Of a stretch of 12,352 nt of DNA, positions 5,121 through 12,309 are shown piece by piece; the stretch's first letter is position 1; each line of letters begins with the position of its first letter. The position numbers and the translations under genes were made by a program. This DNA comes from DAOTVD01 sp034437075 (lineage in GTDB: Bacteria; Chloroflexota; Anaerolineae; Aggregatilineales; J027), in assembly GCA_034437075.1 (NCBI GenBank), contig DAOTVD010000322.1, forward strand, positions 1 to 12,352. Reading direction: 5' to 3'. The notes under the pieces are model-generated. The model made no database searches, had not been told where the DNA came from, and worked only from the letters and a program-made list of their open reading frames with translations.

Positions 5121-6503
5121 CTACTCGAACGGCTCGATGTAATACACGGGTTGGGCCTCGTCGATTTCGCCTTCGGGAAGCCAGCCCATCGCGCCATCGG
5201 GCAACATGGCCTGCCACCACACCAGCCGATCATCCCCCAAGCCGCAGCGCGGCCCTTGCATCAGACGCGCCAACGTGCCGGAATCCAAGACGCGGATTTC
5301 GCCGCTCAGTAAGGTGGGGTCGGCGCGCAAGGTGACATCTCGCAGGATTTGCACATTCCCCCCCACGCGCACCTGCGACGGCGGCGCATCCAAGCAGGCG
5401 GTGGGGTCTTCCAGCGCGGCGGCGTTTGCCAGGTCTGCGCCCGATTCTTGAATTTCCGCGCGCAGGGCGTCAGCATCGGCGGGCGCGGCCAGTTGGATGA
5501 AACGGCGCACGGGGCTTTGGGTCGCGTCGCCTTCGGCCACCCAGCCTTCGCGGCCATCCGCCAGGCGGACTTGCCAATAGGCGAAGAAGTTGCCGCATTG
5601 TGGGCCGTCCAGGATGGTCATTTCGGCGTCTGCTTCCAGCGTCTCCAGGGCGGTACCGTCGGGCTGTTCGCGCAGATTCAGTGCGAAGTCGCCGATGTCT
5701 TCCGCCACGCGCACCACGTCATCCGGCTGCAAAATAGTCGGCGGCGCGGCGAGGCAATCCGGCTGTTGGGGCTCGCGTAGTAATTCGGCTAACGCGGCAT
5801 CATCAGCGGGGCGCAGGAAATACAACGGCGGATTTTGCGTGCCGTCGCCCTCCGCAACCCAGCCCATATCGCCCGCCGCCGTGGTGACCTCCCACCATTG
5901 GAATTGGCGTTGCGTGCCGCATTCTGGCCCGCCGACGACGCGCAGCGTATCGCCAAAATTCAGCGTGCTGATGAGCGTGCCCGCTGGGGCATCGCGCAAA
6001 TTGACCGACGCGCCCGCGCCTTCTTGCACCACGGCCACCGCGCCAACGCTCAGGCCACTCTCGACAGCAGCGGCGCAATCGTTGCCCGTGGGTTGCACGG
6101 GCGAGTCGCTCAGCGGCAGCAGAAAATATTGATCGCCGGAGCGTTGCGCGTCGCCTTCAGCTACCCAACCCTCTAACCCGTCGGGCGTGCGGATTTGCCA
6201 CCAGGCGAACAGGTTATTGGCCCGCCCGCATAATGGCCCATCCAGCACTTCGACCTGCGTGCGGCCCGGAATCTGCGCGATGAGGCTGCCGTAGGTGCTG
6301 GCTTCGTCGCGCATGTTGAGCGGCGTGCCCCGGTTTTCTTGCACCATAGCCCCCCCGCCGACGGTCAAGCGCGAGGGCGGCGCGGCCTGGCAAGGTTCCT
6401 CGGCGGTGGGTGGTTCTTGCGCGCGCAGTTCCCCCGCGCCCAGGATGAGCATCGCCCCCCAAAGGATGCCCGCTATGAGGTTTGGCCGAAATTTTCGCTG
6501 CAT
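5121..6503 (-). CDS. Secreted protein with four bacterial SH3 (SH3b) repeats
   Basis: The 460-residue chain begins with a signal peptide (basic MQRKFR, hydrophobic core, cleavage near LRAQ at 26-29). Four SH3b-like repeats follow at about 38-130, 143-231, 250-338 and 370-457. Each shows the N-L-R-x-x-P/A-like strand (NMRDEAS, NLRDAPAG, NLREQPDG, TLRADPTLL) and a closing WWQ-x-x-PDG-x-x-GWVAEGD-like motif. Each repeat also carries one cysteine at its start and one 50-54 residues later (38/92, 143/195, 250/303, 370/420), suggesting one disulfide per repeat in an exported protein. SH3b domains usually bind cell-wall or other envelope ligands; no enzymatic domain is present. An upstream ATG at 6560 is in frame, but 6503 gives a proper signal peptide and has GAGG 5 nt upstream. 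It heads an operon with the nucleoside hydrolase. Confidence 0.85.
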   Translation of the reverse strand: MQRKFRPNLIAGILWGAMLILGAGELRAQEPPTAEEPCQAAPPSRLTVGGGAMVQENRGTPLNMRDEASTYGSLIAQIPGRTQVEVLDGPLCGRANNLFAWWQIRTPDGLEGWVAEGDAQRSGDQYFLLPLSDSPVQPTGNDCAAAVESGLSVGAVAVVQEGAGASVNLRDAPAGTLISTLNFGDTLRVVGGPECGTQRQFQWWEVTTAAGDMGWVAEGDGTQNPPLYFLRPADDAALAELLREPQQPDCLAAPPTILQPDDVVRVAEDIGDFALNLREQPDGTALETLEADAEMTILDGPQCGNFFAYWQVRLADGREGWVAEGDATQSPVRRFIQLAAPADADALRAEIQESGADLANAAALEDPTACLDAPPSQVRVGGNVQILRDVTLRADPTLLSGEIRVLDSGTLARLMQGPRCGLGDDRLVWWQAMLPDGAMGWLPEGEIDEAQPVYYIEPFE

Positions 6504-6514
6504 GATTGCCTCAC

Positions 6515-6545
6515 TTGTCTGATGTTTCCTAGCTTGAATGTTATA
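6515..6545 (-). promoter_or_regulatory. Possible promoter of the SH3b/nucleoside-hydrolase operon
   Basis: On the minus strand TATAAC (6540-6545, 5 of 6) is a good -10; the best -35 candidate 16 bp upstream, TTGTGC (6562-6567), matches only 3 of 6. The expected start would give a ~30-nt leader to the ATG at 6503. It shares its core with the plus-strand -10 at 6542-6547. Confidence 0.4.
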
Positions 6546-6547
6546 AT
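6539..6547 (+). promoter_or_regulatory. Extended -10 promoter of the FAD oxidoreductase gene
   Basis: TGTTATAAT gives a perfect TATAAT hexamer with the extended TGn element. No good -35 is found at 16-18 bp (CTGATG at 6519-6524 matches 3 of 6), which is tolerable for an extended -10. The leader of about 50 nt contains AGGAAAGGA (6584-6592) 11 nt before the ATG. Confidence 0.55.
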
Positions 6548-6603
6548 CTGCGAGGCACACAGCACAAGCCCCGATATAGACCCAGGAAAGGATATTTCTG
6601 ACG

Positions 6604-8175
6604 ATGGCCGATTATGACATTCTTGTAGTAGGTGCCGGGCATAACGCGCTGGTCTGCGCGGCGTATTTGGCCCAGGCGGGCTACGCGGTGGGCGTGGTGG
6701 AACGTCGGCATAAGGTTGGCGGCGCAGTGGTCACGGAGGAACATATCCCCGGCTTTCATTTTGACCTGGGCGGTGCGGCGCATATGCTCATCAACCATAC
6801 GCCCATCGTCAAAGAACTGGGTCTGACGGCCTATGGCCTGGCGTATATCGACGTAGACCCGATTTTCTTCGCGCCCTTCCCGGATGGCTCGCATATTATG
6901 GTCTGGCAAGATGTGGACAAAACCTGCGAAAGCATCGCGGCCTTCTCGCCCCAAGATGCCGAAGCCTACCGGCGCTTTTATGATGAATGGTACGATTTCA
7001 GCCAGGCCATGGTGGATGCTTTCTTAAGCCCGCCTACGCCCACCAATATGCTGCGCGATATGGTCATCCGCACGGGCGTTTGGCGCCACCCCGAATGGGC
7101 GCCGATTATGGCCCGCGATTATGGCAGTATGCTCCGCAAGACCTTCAGCGATGAACGCACCCGCGCCATGGTCGGCTGGATGGCGGCGCAGAGTGGCCCC
7201 CCGCCCGCCGAGTTGCTGGCCGCGCCGACCGCCTTATGGCATCCGATGTATCATGTGGGGGGGGTTAAGCGCCCGCGCGGCGGCTCTGGCATGCTGACGC
7301 AAGCCCTGGCCAAGATGATTCAGGTGCATAACGGGACGATTCATGTCGATAGCCCCGTGGCGCGCATCCTGACCAGTGGCGGGCGCGCGGTGGGCATCGA
7401 AACGGAATCCGGCGAGCGCATGCTGGCCAAAAAAGCGGTCGTCTCCGGCGCGCATATTCACCGCACGCTGGGTATGCTGGGCGACGAGGCCCCGCCCAAG
7501 ATGCGCCGCTTCGTGGAGCAAAAGCGCCTGACCAACGGCCTGGGCATGATCGTGCGCTACGCTATGCGCGAACTGCCCGATTATCTGGCCGCGCCGGGGA
7601 CGCCAGGCCCGCAGCATCACGGCTTGCAATTTGTCTGCCCCAGCCTAGATTACCTCGACAAAGCCTATGCAGATTTTAAGGCGGGCATCCCCAGCCGCGA
7701 ACCCGCCCTGGCGATCATGACTTCCTCCGCGATTGATCCGACACTCGCGCCAGAGGGGCAGCACGTCTTATGGCTGTGGGGCCAATATTACCCGTATCAT
7801 CTGAGCAATGGCGAAACCTGGGAGGACATCGGCAAGCGCGAAGGCGACCGCATGTTGGCCTTGCTGAACGAGTACGCGCCCGGCATACAAGATGCGGTAA
7901 TCGGTGAACTCATCGAAACGCCCGTTTACCTGGAAGAAACGCTGGGCTTGGTGCGCGGGCACATCATGCACCTGGAAATGCGCGGCGACCAGATGTTTAT
8001 GTTTCGGCCCACGCCGCGCACGGGGCAGTATCGCGGCCCGCTGGATGGGCTGTATCTGACCGGGGCCAGCACGCACCCCGGCGGGGGGATTATGGGGGCG
8101 GCGGGGCGCAACGCCGCGCACGTCATCCGCCGCGATTTGGAAGGGCGTAGGCTGTTCAAGCTGGGCGCGTTGTAA
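6604..8175 (+). CDS. FAD-dependent oxidoreductase, CrtO/PYROXD2 (phytoene-dehydrogenase-like) family
   Basis: The 523-residue protein has an N-terminal dinucleotide-binding fold, VVGAGHNALVCAAYLAQAG (8-26) ending in the acidic E33 of VVERRHKVGGA, as in COG1233 phytoene-desaturase-like flavoproteins. The GAGHN form and the C-terminal LYLTGASTHPGGGIMGAAGRNAA motif (484-505), which closes the FAD site, place it with the CrtO ketolase/PYROXD2 branch rather than with classical CrtI. The substrate is unknown; no carotenoid genes are nearby, so a carotenoid role should not be assumed. Length is normal for the family. The last codon's third base and the TAA stop lie inside MITE copy 3, so the original C-terminus may have been slightly different. 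It is transcribed divergently from the SH3b operon across a 100-bp gap. Confidence 0.9.
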   Translation: MADYDILVVGAGHNALVCAAYLAQAGYAVGVVERRHKVGGAVVTEEHIPGFHFDLGGAAHMLINHTPIVKELGLTAYGLAYIDVDPIFFAPFPDGSHIMVWQDVDKTCESIAAFSPQDAEAYRRFYDEWYDFSQAMVDAFLSPPTPTNMLRDMVIRTGVWRHPEWAPIMARDYGSMLRKTFSDERTRAMVGWMAAQSGPPPAELLAAPTALWHPMYHVGGVKRPRGGSGMLTQALAKMIQVHNGTIHVDSPVARILTSGGRAVGIETESGERMLAKKAVVSGAHIHRTLGMLGDEAPPKMRRFVEQKRLTNGLGMIVRYAMRELPDYLAAPGTPGPQHHGLQFVCPSLDYLDKAYADFKAGIPSREPALAIMTSSAIDPTLAPEGQHVLWLWGQYYPYHLSNGETWEDIGKREGDRMLALLNEYAPGIQDAVIGELIETPVYLEETLGLVRGHIMHLEMRGDQMFMFRPTPRTGQYRGPLDGLYLTGASTHPGGGIMGAAGRNAAHVIRRDLEGRRLFKLGAL

Positions 8176-8279
8176 CTGCTCAGGCTATGCCAATTCTTCC
8201 CCCTCACCCCCTTAATCCCCCTCTCCCAGGGCTGAAAGCCCGTTTGGGAGAGGGGTTGGGGTGAGGGCTGAGTAGTTAC
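8172..8279 (+). mobile_element. MITE-like repeat, copy 3 (108 bp, internally shortened)
   Basis: It has the same 12-bp ends as copy 2: GTAACTGCTCAG (8172-8183) and CTGAGTAGTTAC (8268-8279). It lacks 66 bp corresponding to the stretch between the 11-bp direct repeats CCCCTCTCCCA of copy 2, leaving one hairpin instead of two. The TAA in its left end is the stop codon of the FAD oxidoreductase gene, and its right end abuts the truncated Uma2 gene. The hairpin may also shape the 3' end of the oxidoreductase transcript. Confidence 0.8.
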
Positions 8280-8567
8280 GAGGTCGTTTCGCCCGAAAAC
8301 GTCGCGCGGGATTATGGCGAAAAAATGGCCGAGTACGAAGCCGCAAGCGTGCCGGAATATTGGATCATCGACCCCGGGCGCGAGCGCTGCATCTTTTATC
8401 AACTGGACGGCCAGCAGCGTTATCAGCCTGCCCCACTTGATGCTGACGACATCTACCGCACGGCGCGTTTACCGGGCTTGGCGCTGCATGTGCCGACCCT
8501 GTGGCAAGCGTCTTTGCCAAATTATTTTGAGGTTGGCGAAGCGGTGCGGGCCATGCTGGCGGATTAA
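8280..8567 (+). pseudogene. 5'-truncated Uma2-family (DUF820) gene remnant
   Basis: Reading in frame from 8280 gives EVVSPENVARDYGEKMAEYE, the hallmark segment of Uma2-family proteins (PD-(D/E)XK nuclease fold), followed by AASVPEYWIIDPGRERC and a C-terminal tail up to TAA at 8565-8567. About 95 residues remain where the family has roughly 180-200; the N-terminal half is missing. The homology begins at the first base after MITE copy 3, so the break coincides with the element. An internal ATG at 8325 could in theory yield 80 residues, but I see no ribosome binding site that makes this likely. Its stop codon overlaps that of the GH63 gene on the opposite strand within TTAA. Confidence 0.8.
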
Positions 8568-11212
8568 CCCCCGTAGCGCTGCAATAAGGCCGCGACCAGC
8601 CCCGTCCACCCGGTTTGATGCGCAGCGCCCAACCCGGCCCCATCGTCGCCGTTGAAATACTCGTAAAACAGGATGTAATCGCGCCATAATGGATCGCTCT
8701 GCATGATCTCGGTGCCGCCATATACCGCGCGCCGACCGTTTTCGTCCCGTAAAAAGATGCGCGTCAGGCGCCGCCCGAGTTCCGCCGCCACTTCCGCCAG
8801 ATTCATCAGCTTGCCAGAGCCCGTCGGGCATTCCACCATAAAGCGCGCGCCGTAATAGTCGTGATATTTCTCTAGCGCTTCGATCAACAAATAGTTAACC
8901 GGGAACCACACCGGGCCGCGCCAATTGCTATTGCCCCCAAACAAGCCGGAATCCGATTCGGCGGGGGTGTAGCGCAGCGTGTGCGCTGTGTGCCCCACAT
9001 AAAATGTATAGGGGTTATCCTCGTGATACTTGCTGACCGAGCGCACCCCATATGGCGAGAGGAATTCGTTTTCATCCAGCATGTAATACAAAATGCGGCG
9101 TAAGCGTTGCGGTGTCAAAAACGACATCAGATGCCGTTGCCCCACGCCGGGGATGTACACATCCGCCAGATTCCCTGCTAGCTCGGGGCGATTATCCAAA
9201 AACCAGCCCATGCGCCGCGCGAATACGGGCATGGCGTCCAGCAATTCTTGCTCGATGATCTCCACGGCAATCAGCGGCATCAGCCCCACCAACGAGCGCA
9301 CCCGCAAGGGCACGAACGACTCATCCGGTAAATGCAGCGTATCGTAAAAAAAGCCGTCTTCGTCATCCCACAGGGCATGGCCATGGCGCGCTGCGTTCGT
9401 CATCGCATCCGCGATGCGTAAGTAATGCTCGAAGAATTTCGAGGCCATATCTTGGTAGATGGGTTCCTCTTTGGCCAGTTCTAGGGCCATGCGCAGCATC
9501 TCTACAGCATAAAAGCCCATCCAGGATGTCCCATCGGATTGGTCGATATGGCCGCCTGTGGGCAAGGCGTGCGAACGGTCAAACACGCTGATATTATCCA
9601 GGCCCAGGAAGCCGCCCTGAAAGACGTTGTTGCCGTCCTCGTCCTTGCGATTCACCCACCAGGTAAAATTCAGCAGCAGCTTTTGAAAAATGCCCTCCAG
9701 AAAAGGGCGGTCGGGCTGGCCGGTGGCTTGGGCGTCTAGCTTATAGGTATGCCACGCGCCCCAGGCATGCACGGGCGGATTCACGTCGTCGAATTTCCAT
9801 TCGTAGGCGGGCAATTGGCCATTGGGGTGCATGTACCATTCGCGCGTCATCAACACGAGTTGGCGCTTCGCAAAATCGGGATCGACCATCAAGAGCGGGA
9901 TGCAATGAAAGGCCAAATCCCAGGCCGCGTACCACGGATATTCCCATTTATCGGGCATGGAGATGATGTCGAAATTGCTCAGGTGCTCCCAATCGGCGTT
10001 GCGCACGACGCGCCGCGCGGGGGGCGGGCCGAAGGGATCGCCGTGCAACCATTGGGGGATGTCCAGGTAATAGAGTTGCTTGGTCCAGATCATCCCGGCC
10101 AGGGCCTGGCGCTGGATGTTGCGCGCGTCGTCGCCCAAGTCGGCGCGTTGCAGGTGGGCGTAGAATGCAGTCGCTTCATCAAGGCGTTTGGTGAATATCG
10201 TATCGCTAGCATAAAACGGCGTGTCTTGGGGCGTTTGGGTCAGGCGTAGCCGCACACTAAAGACCTCGCCGGGCGCTAGCGTGGCCTGAAACAGCGCGGC
10301 GGCTTTGGTGCCGACCTGCGCCGGGTTGAGGGCGTCTTGCTCGCCGCCGATGAGATAGCGATGGAAAGCGTCTTTCACGAAGGGCGAAGCGTTGGGGCTG
10401 TTGTAGAGCAGCCGATTATTCGTTTCGTTTTCGGTGAATAGCCATTGCGCGCCGGGTTGGGCATAGACGAAATACGCGCCGAAATCCGGGTTCGGATGCT
10501 CGGCAATCAGGCCACCATCTGGGTTGCGGACGATACGCGGCTTGCCGGGGGCATCGCCCAGCGGCCCAGCGGCGTAGCCCCACGACCAGGTATTGCGGAA
10601 CCACAGCGTCGGCAATAGCCACAAGGGCGCGGTATCTGGCCCGTGGTTGGTGGCGGTTACGCGCATCAGGATGTCATTCTCGGCGGCCTTGGCGTATTCG
10701 ATCACCACATCAAAATAGCGATTTTCCGCGAAAGCGCCCGTATCGAGCAATTCGTATTCGGGGTCATGGTAGCTCCGGCGGGCGTTTTCTGCAACGAGGT
10801 CGGCATACGGAAACGCCGTCTGCGGATATTTATATAGCATTTTCAGGTAGCTATGGGTCGGGGTGGCGTCCAAATACCAGTACACTTCTTTGACGTCTTC
10901 GCCATGGTTGCCCTGGGGGCCACTCAGGCCGAACAAGCGCTCTTTCAGGCTGTCGTCTTGACCATTCCACAAGGCCAGCGCCAGGCAGAGGTACTGGTTG
11001 CGGTCGCAGATGCCGCCCAGGCCATCTTCGCCCCAGCGATAGGCTTTACTGCGGGCGTACTCATGCGGGAAGGCATGCCACGATTCGCCAGATGGGCTGT
11101 AATCTTCGCGGACGGTACCCCAGGCGCGTTCGCTGAGGTACGGCCCCCAGTGTTTCCAGTTGGCGCGGCGTTGGCGATGGGCGTTGAGGCGTTCGTGTTC
11201 GGGGTTGAGCAT
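8564..11212 (-). CDS. Glycoside hydrolase family 63 (MGH1-like glucosidase)
   Basis: This is an 882-residue cytoplasmic enzyme with no signal peptide. It matches the long bacterial GH63 type related to mannosylglycerate/glucosylglycerate hydrolases and processing glucosidases, inverting enzymes with an (alpha/alpha)6 barrel. Family landmarks in order are WGPYLSERAWGTVREDYSP (22-40), YRWGEDGLGGICDR (58-71), GNHGEDVKE (101-109), LPTLWFRNTWSW (200-211), YPWYAAWDLAFH (425-436; Asp432 sits where I would expect the general acid), PAYEWKFDDVNPPVHAWG (468-485), GNSNWRGPVWFPVNY (760-774) and GAAHQTGWTGLVA (862-874). It is full length. The substrate is probably a small glucoside or mannoside, or an oligosaccharide, but cannot be fixed from sequence. 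The ATG at 11212 has AAAGGTG 7 nt upstream. It is the second gene of an operon, 44 bp after the lipid kinase. Confidence 0.9.
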   Translation of the reverse strand: MLNPEHERLNAHRQRRANWKHWGPYLSERAWGTVREDYSPSGESWHAFPHEYARSKAYRWGEDGLGGICDRNQYLCLALALWNGQDDSLKERLFGLSGPQGNHGEDVKEVYWYLDATPTHSYLKMLYKYPQTAFPYADLVAENARRSYHDPEYELLDTGAFAENRYFDVVIEYAKAAENDILMRVTATNHGPDTAPLWLLPTLWFRNTWSWGYAAGPLGDAPGKPRIVRNPDGGLIAEHPNPDFGAYFVYAQPGAQWLFTENETNNRLLYNSPNASPFVKDAFHRYLIGGEQDALNPAQVGTKAAALFQATLAPGEVFSVRLRLTQTPQDTPFYASDTIFTKRLDEATAFYAHLQRADLGDDARNIQRQALAGMIWTKQLYYLDIPQWLHGDPFGPPPARRVVRNADWEHLSNFDIISMPDKWEYPWYAAWDLAFHCIPLLMVDPDFAKRQLVLMTREWYMHPNGQLPAYEWKFDDVNPPVHAWGAWHTYKLDAQATGQPDRPFLEGIFQKLLLNFTWWVNRKDEDGNNVFQGGFLGLDNISVFDRSHALPTGGHIDQSDGTSWMGFYAVEMLRMALELAKEEPIYQDMASKFFEHYLRIADAMTNAARHGHALWDDEDGFFYDTLHLPDESFVPLRVRSLVGLMPLIAVEIIEQELLDAMPVFARRMGWFLDNRPELAGNLADVYIPGVGQRHLMSFLTPQRLRRILYYMLDENEFLSPYGVRSVSKYHEDNPYTFYVGHTAHTLRYTPAESDSGLFGGNSNWRGPVWFPVNYLLIEALEKYHDYYGARFMVECPTGSGKLMNLAEVAAELGRRLTRIFLRDENGRRAVYGGTEIMQSDPLWRDYILFYEYFNGDDGAGLGAAHQTGWTGLVAALLQRYGG

Positions 11213-11256
11213 GGGGCGTCACCTTTCTTGTGGACATAGGCCGCTCCGATTATACG

Positions 11257-12177
11257 CTAAATGGCGCTGTGGGGCACAAACACCGGCAGCGCCCCCGGCA
11301 ACACACTCGCCCGAAAGGGTGTTTCGGCGTAGGGGTCGCCATCCAGGCCCATGGGCAGGGGGTGATCGGTGCGGACGGCCACCGCGCGGGCCTGCCAATG
11401 GTCGAACACGTCCGTCAAATCGGCGAGTTGGAGCGCGCTCGCTGCTACGGATAACAGGGTCGGAGCTTGGGTATTCAGCACGAAGACATCCAGCAAGCCA
11501 TCATCGGGCTGCACGCTGGGGCCAATGCGCATATCCAGCGCCCCCACGCTGCCGATATTGGCGATGACACACGCCGCGCCGCGCGCGTGCACGGCTTCGC
11601 CGTCGATGTCTAGCATGAAGGTTATATCCGGCGATTGGGTCAGTTTTTGGGCCAGCGTCACGGCATACGCTAATATGCCGAAGCGCGACTTCATCTCGGC
11701 GGAGGTTTCGCGCATAACCTCGGTAGAAAGGCCCGTATCCGCGCGTAGCAAAAAATGGCACGGGTCTTGCTGGGCATCAAACACGACTTGGCCCACGTCC
11801 ATGGGGCGCACATGGCCCAGCCCCAAAGCAATCGCGCGCAGCGCGTCTTCTAGGCGCGCCGACACGCCGAACTCCGCCGCGATAGCGTTCCCCGTGCCGC
11901 CTTGCAACACCGCCATAGGCACCTCGTGGCCCAGTAGGCCGTTGGCGACCTCCATAATCGTGCCGTCACCACCATGCACGATGACGAGATCGGTGCCTTT
12001 GCGCAGGGCTTTACGCGCCAAGTCGCGCCCATCGCCCTCGCCCTGGGTGATGTACACGCGCCATTGGATGCCCAGCGGGCGAAAAATGCGATTCACGACG
12101 CTCAGCAGCAGGTCATCTTGCCCCGATGCTGGGTTGACGATAATGCGCACGTTCTTAAAGAGGGGTTTGCGTTCCAT
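11257..12177 (-). CDS. Diacylglycerol kinase family lipid kinase (YegS/LCB5-like)
   Basis: The 306-residue protein phosphorylates a lipid alcohol such as diacylglycerol or a related lipid, using ATP at the inner membrane face; the exact substrate is unknown. Visible family features are NPASG (15-19), the nucleotide-binding HGGDGTIMEVANGL (68-81), QGGTGNAIA (92-100, normally PxGTGN), DVG (127-129), the PDDGLLDVFVL segment (224-234) and the C-terminal LDGDPYAETPF (278-288), where the kinase fold closes over the beta-sandwich domain. There are no membrane segments, as usual. The ATG at 12177 follows GAGG at 4 nt, a short but workable spacing. It is first in a two-gene operon with the GH63 enzyme, which hints at turnover of a glycosylated lipid or glycerol compound; that link is speculative. 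Confidence 0.9.
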   Translation of the reverse strand: MERKPLFKNVRIIVNPASGQDDLLLSVVNRIFRPLGIQWRVYITQGEGDGRDLARKALRKGTDLVIVHGGDGTIMEVANGLLGHEVPMAVLQGGTGNAIAAEFGVSARLEDALRAIALGLGHVRPMDVGQVVFDAQQDPCHFLLRADTGLSTEVMRETSAEMKSRFGILAYAVTLAQKLTQSPDITFMLDIDGEAVHARGAACVIANIGSVGALDMRIGPSVQPDDGLLDVFVLNTQAPTLLSVAASALQLADLTDVFDHWQARAVAVRTDHPLPMGLDGDPYAETPFRASVLPGALPVFVPHSAI

Positions 12178-12217
12178 GCGGCCTCAATGTTGTCCTGGCT
12201 ACGGATGATGTGCTTGT

Positions 12218-12226
12218 AGTGTAGCA
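12218..12226 (-). promoter_or_regulatory. Extended -10 promoter of the lipid-kinase/GH63 operon
   Basis: On the minus strand TGCTACACT combines the extended TGn with a 4-of-6 -10 hexamer (TACACT), preceded by a T-rich tract. No recognisable -35 is present, because GC-rich sequence begins just upstream. The leader would be about 35 nt. Confidence 0.45.
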
Positions 12227-12258
12227 AAAAATATGCAGCGGCGCTTTGGCCGGCTGGC

Positions 12259-12297
12259 CCCCCTTCTAGGCTTCCCCCGAATTGGGCTGATGGGGGC
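12259..12297 (-). repeat. Degenerate copy of the second repeat family
   Basis: CCCCCTTCTAGGCTTCCCCC, then GAATTGGGCTGATGGGGG, follows the same plan as the conserved half-element at 3771-3803 (C-run, GAATT core, G-run, CTAG next to the C-run), but with many changes. It adjoins the better copy at 12310-12352. Confidence 0.35.
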
Positions 12298-12309
12298 ACA
12301 CTTTTGACT

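Noticed and set aside
5349..6176. Several plus-strand frames of 110-180 codons opposite the SH3b gene
   Set aside because: Low-complexity products antisense to a repeat protein with clear signal peptide and motifs.
6604..8175. Carotenoid phytoene desaturase (crtI)
   Set aside because: GAGHN and GASTHPGGGIMGA motifs point to the CrtO/PYROXD2 branch, and no carotenoid genes are nearby.
8280..8567. Uma2 as part of an active defence or mobile system
   Set aside because: Only the C-terminal half remains and no partner genes are present; it is better read as a remnant.
9749..10249. 166-codon plus-strand frame inside the GH63 gene
   Set aside because: Antisense to conserved GH63 motifs; no supporting start signal.
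11369..12208. 279-codon plus-strand open frame
   Set aside because: It lies antisense to the lipid kinase, whose family motifs are unmistakable; the product is Ser/Arg/Pro-rich with no domain, typical of a shadow frame in GC-rich DNA.
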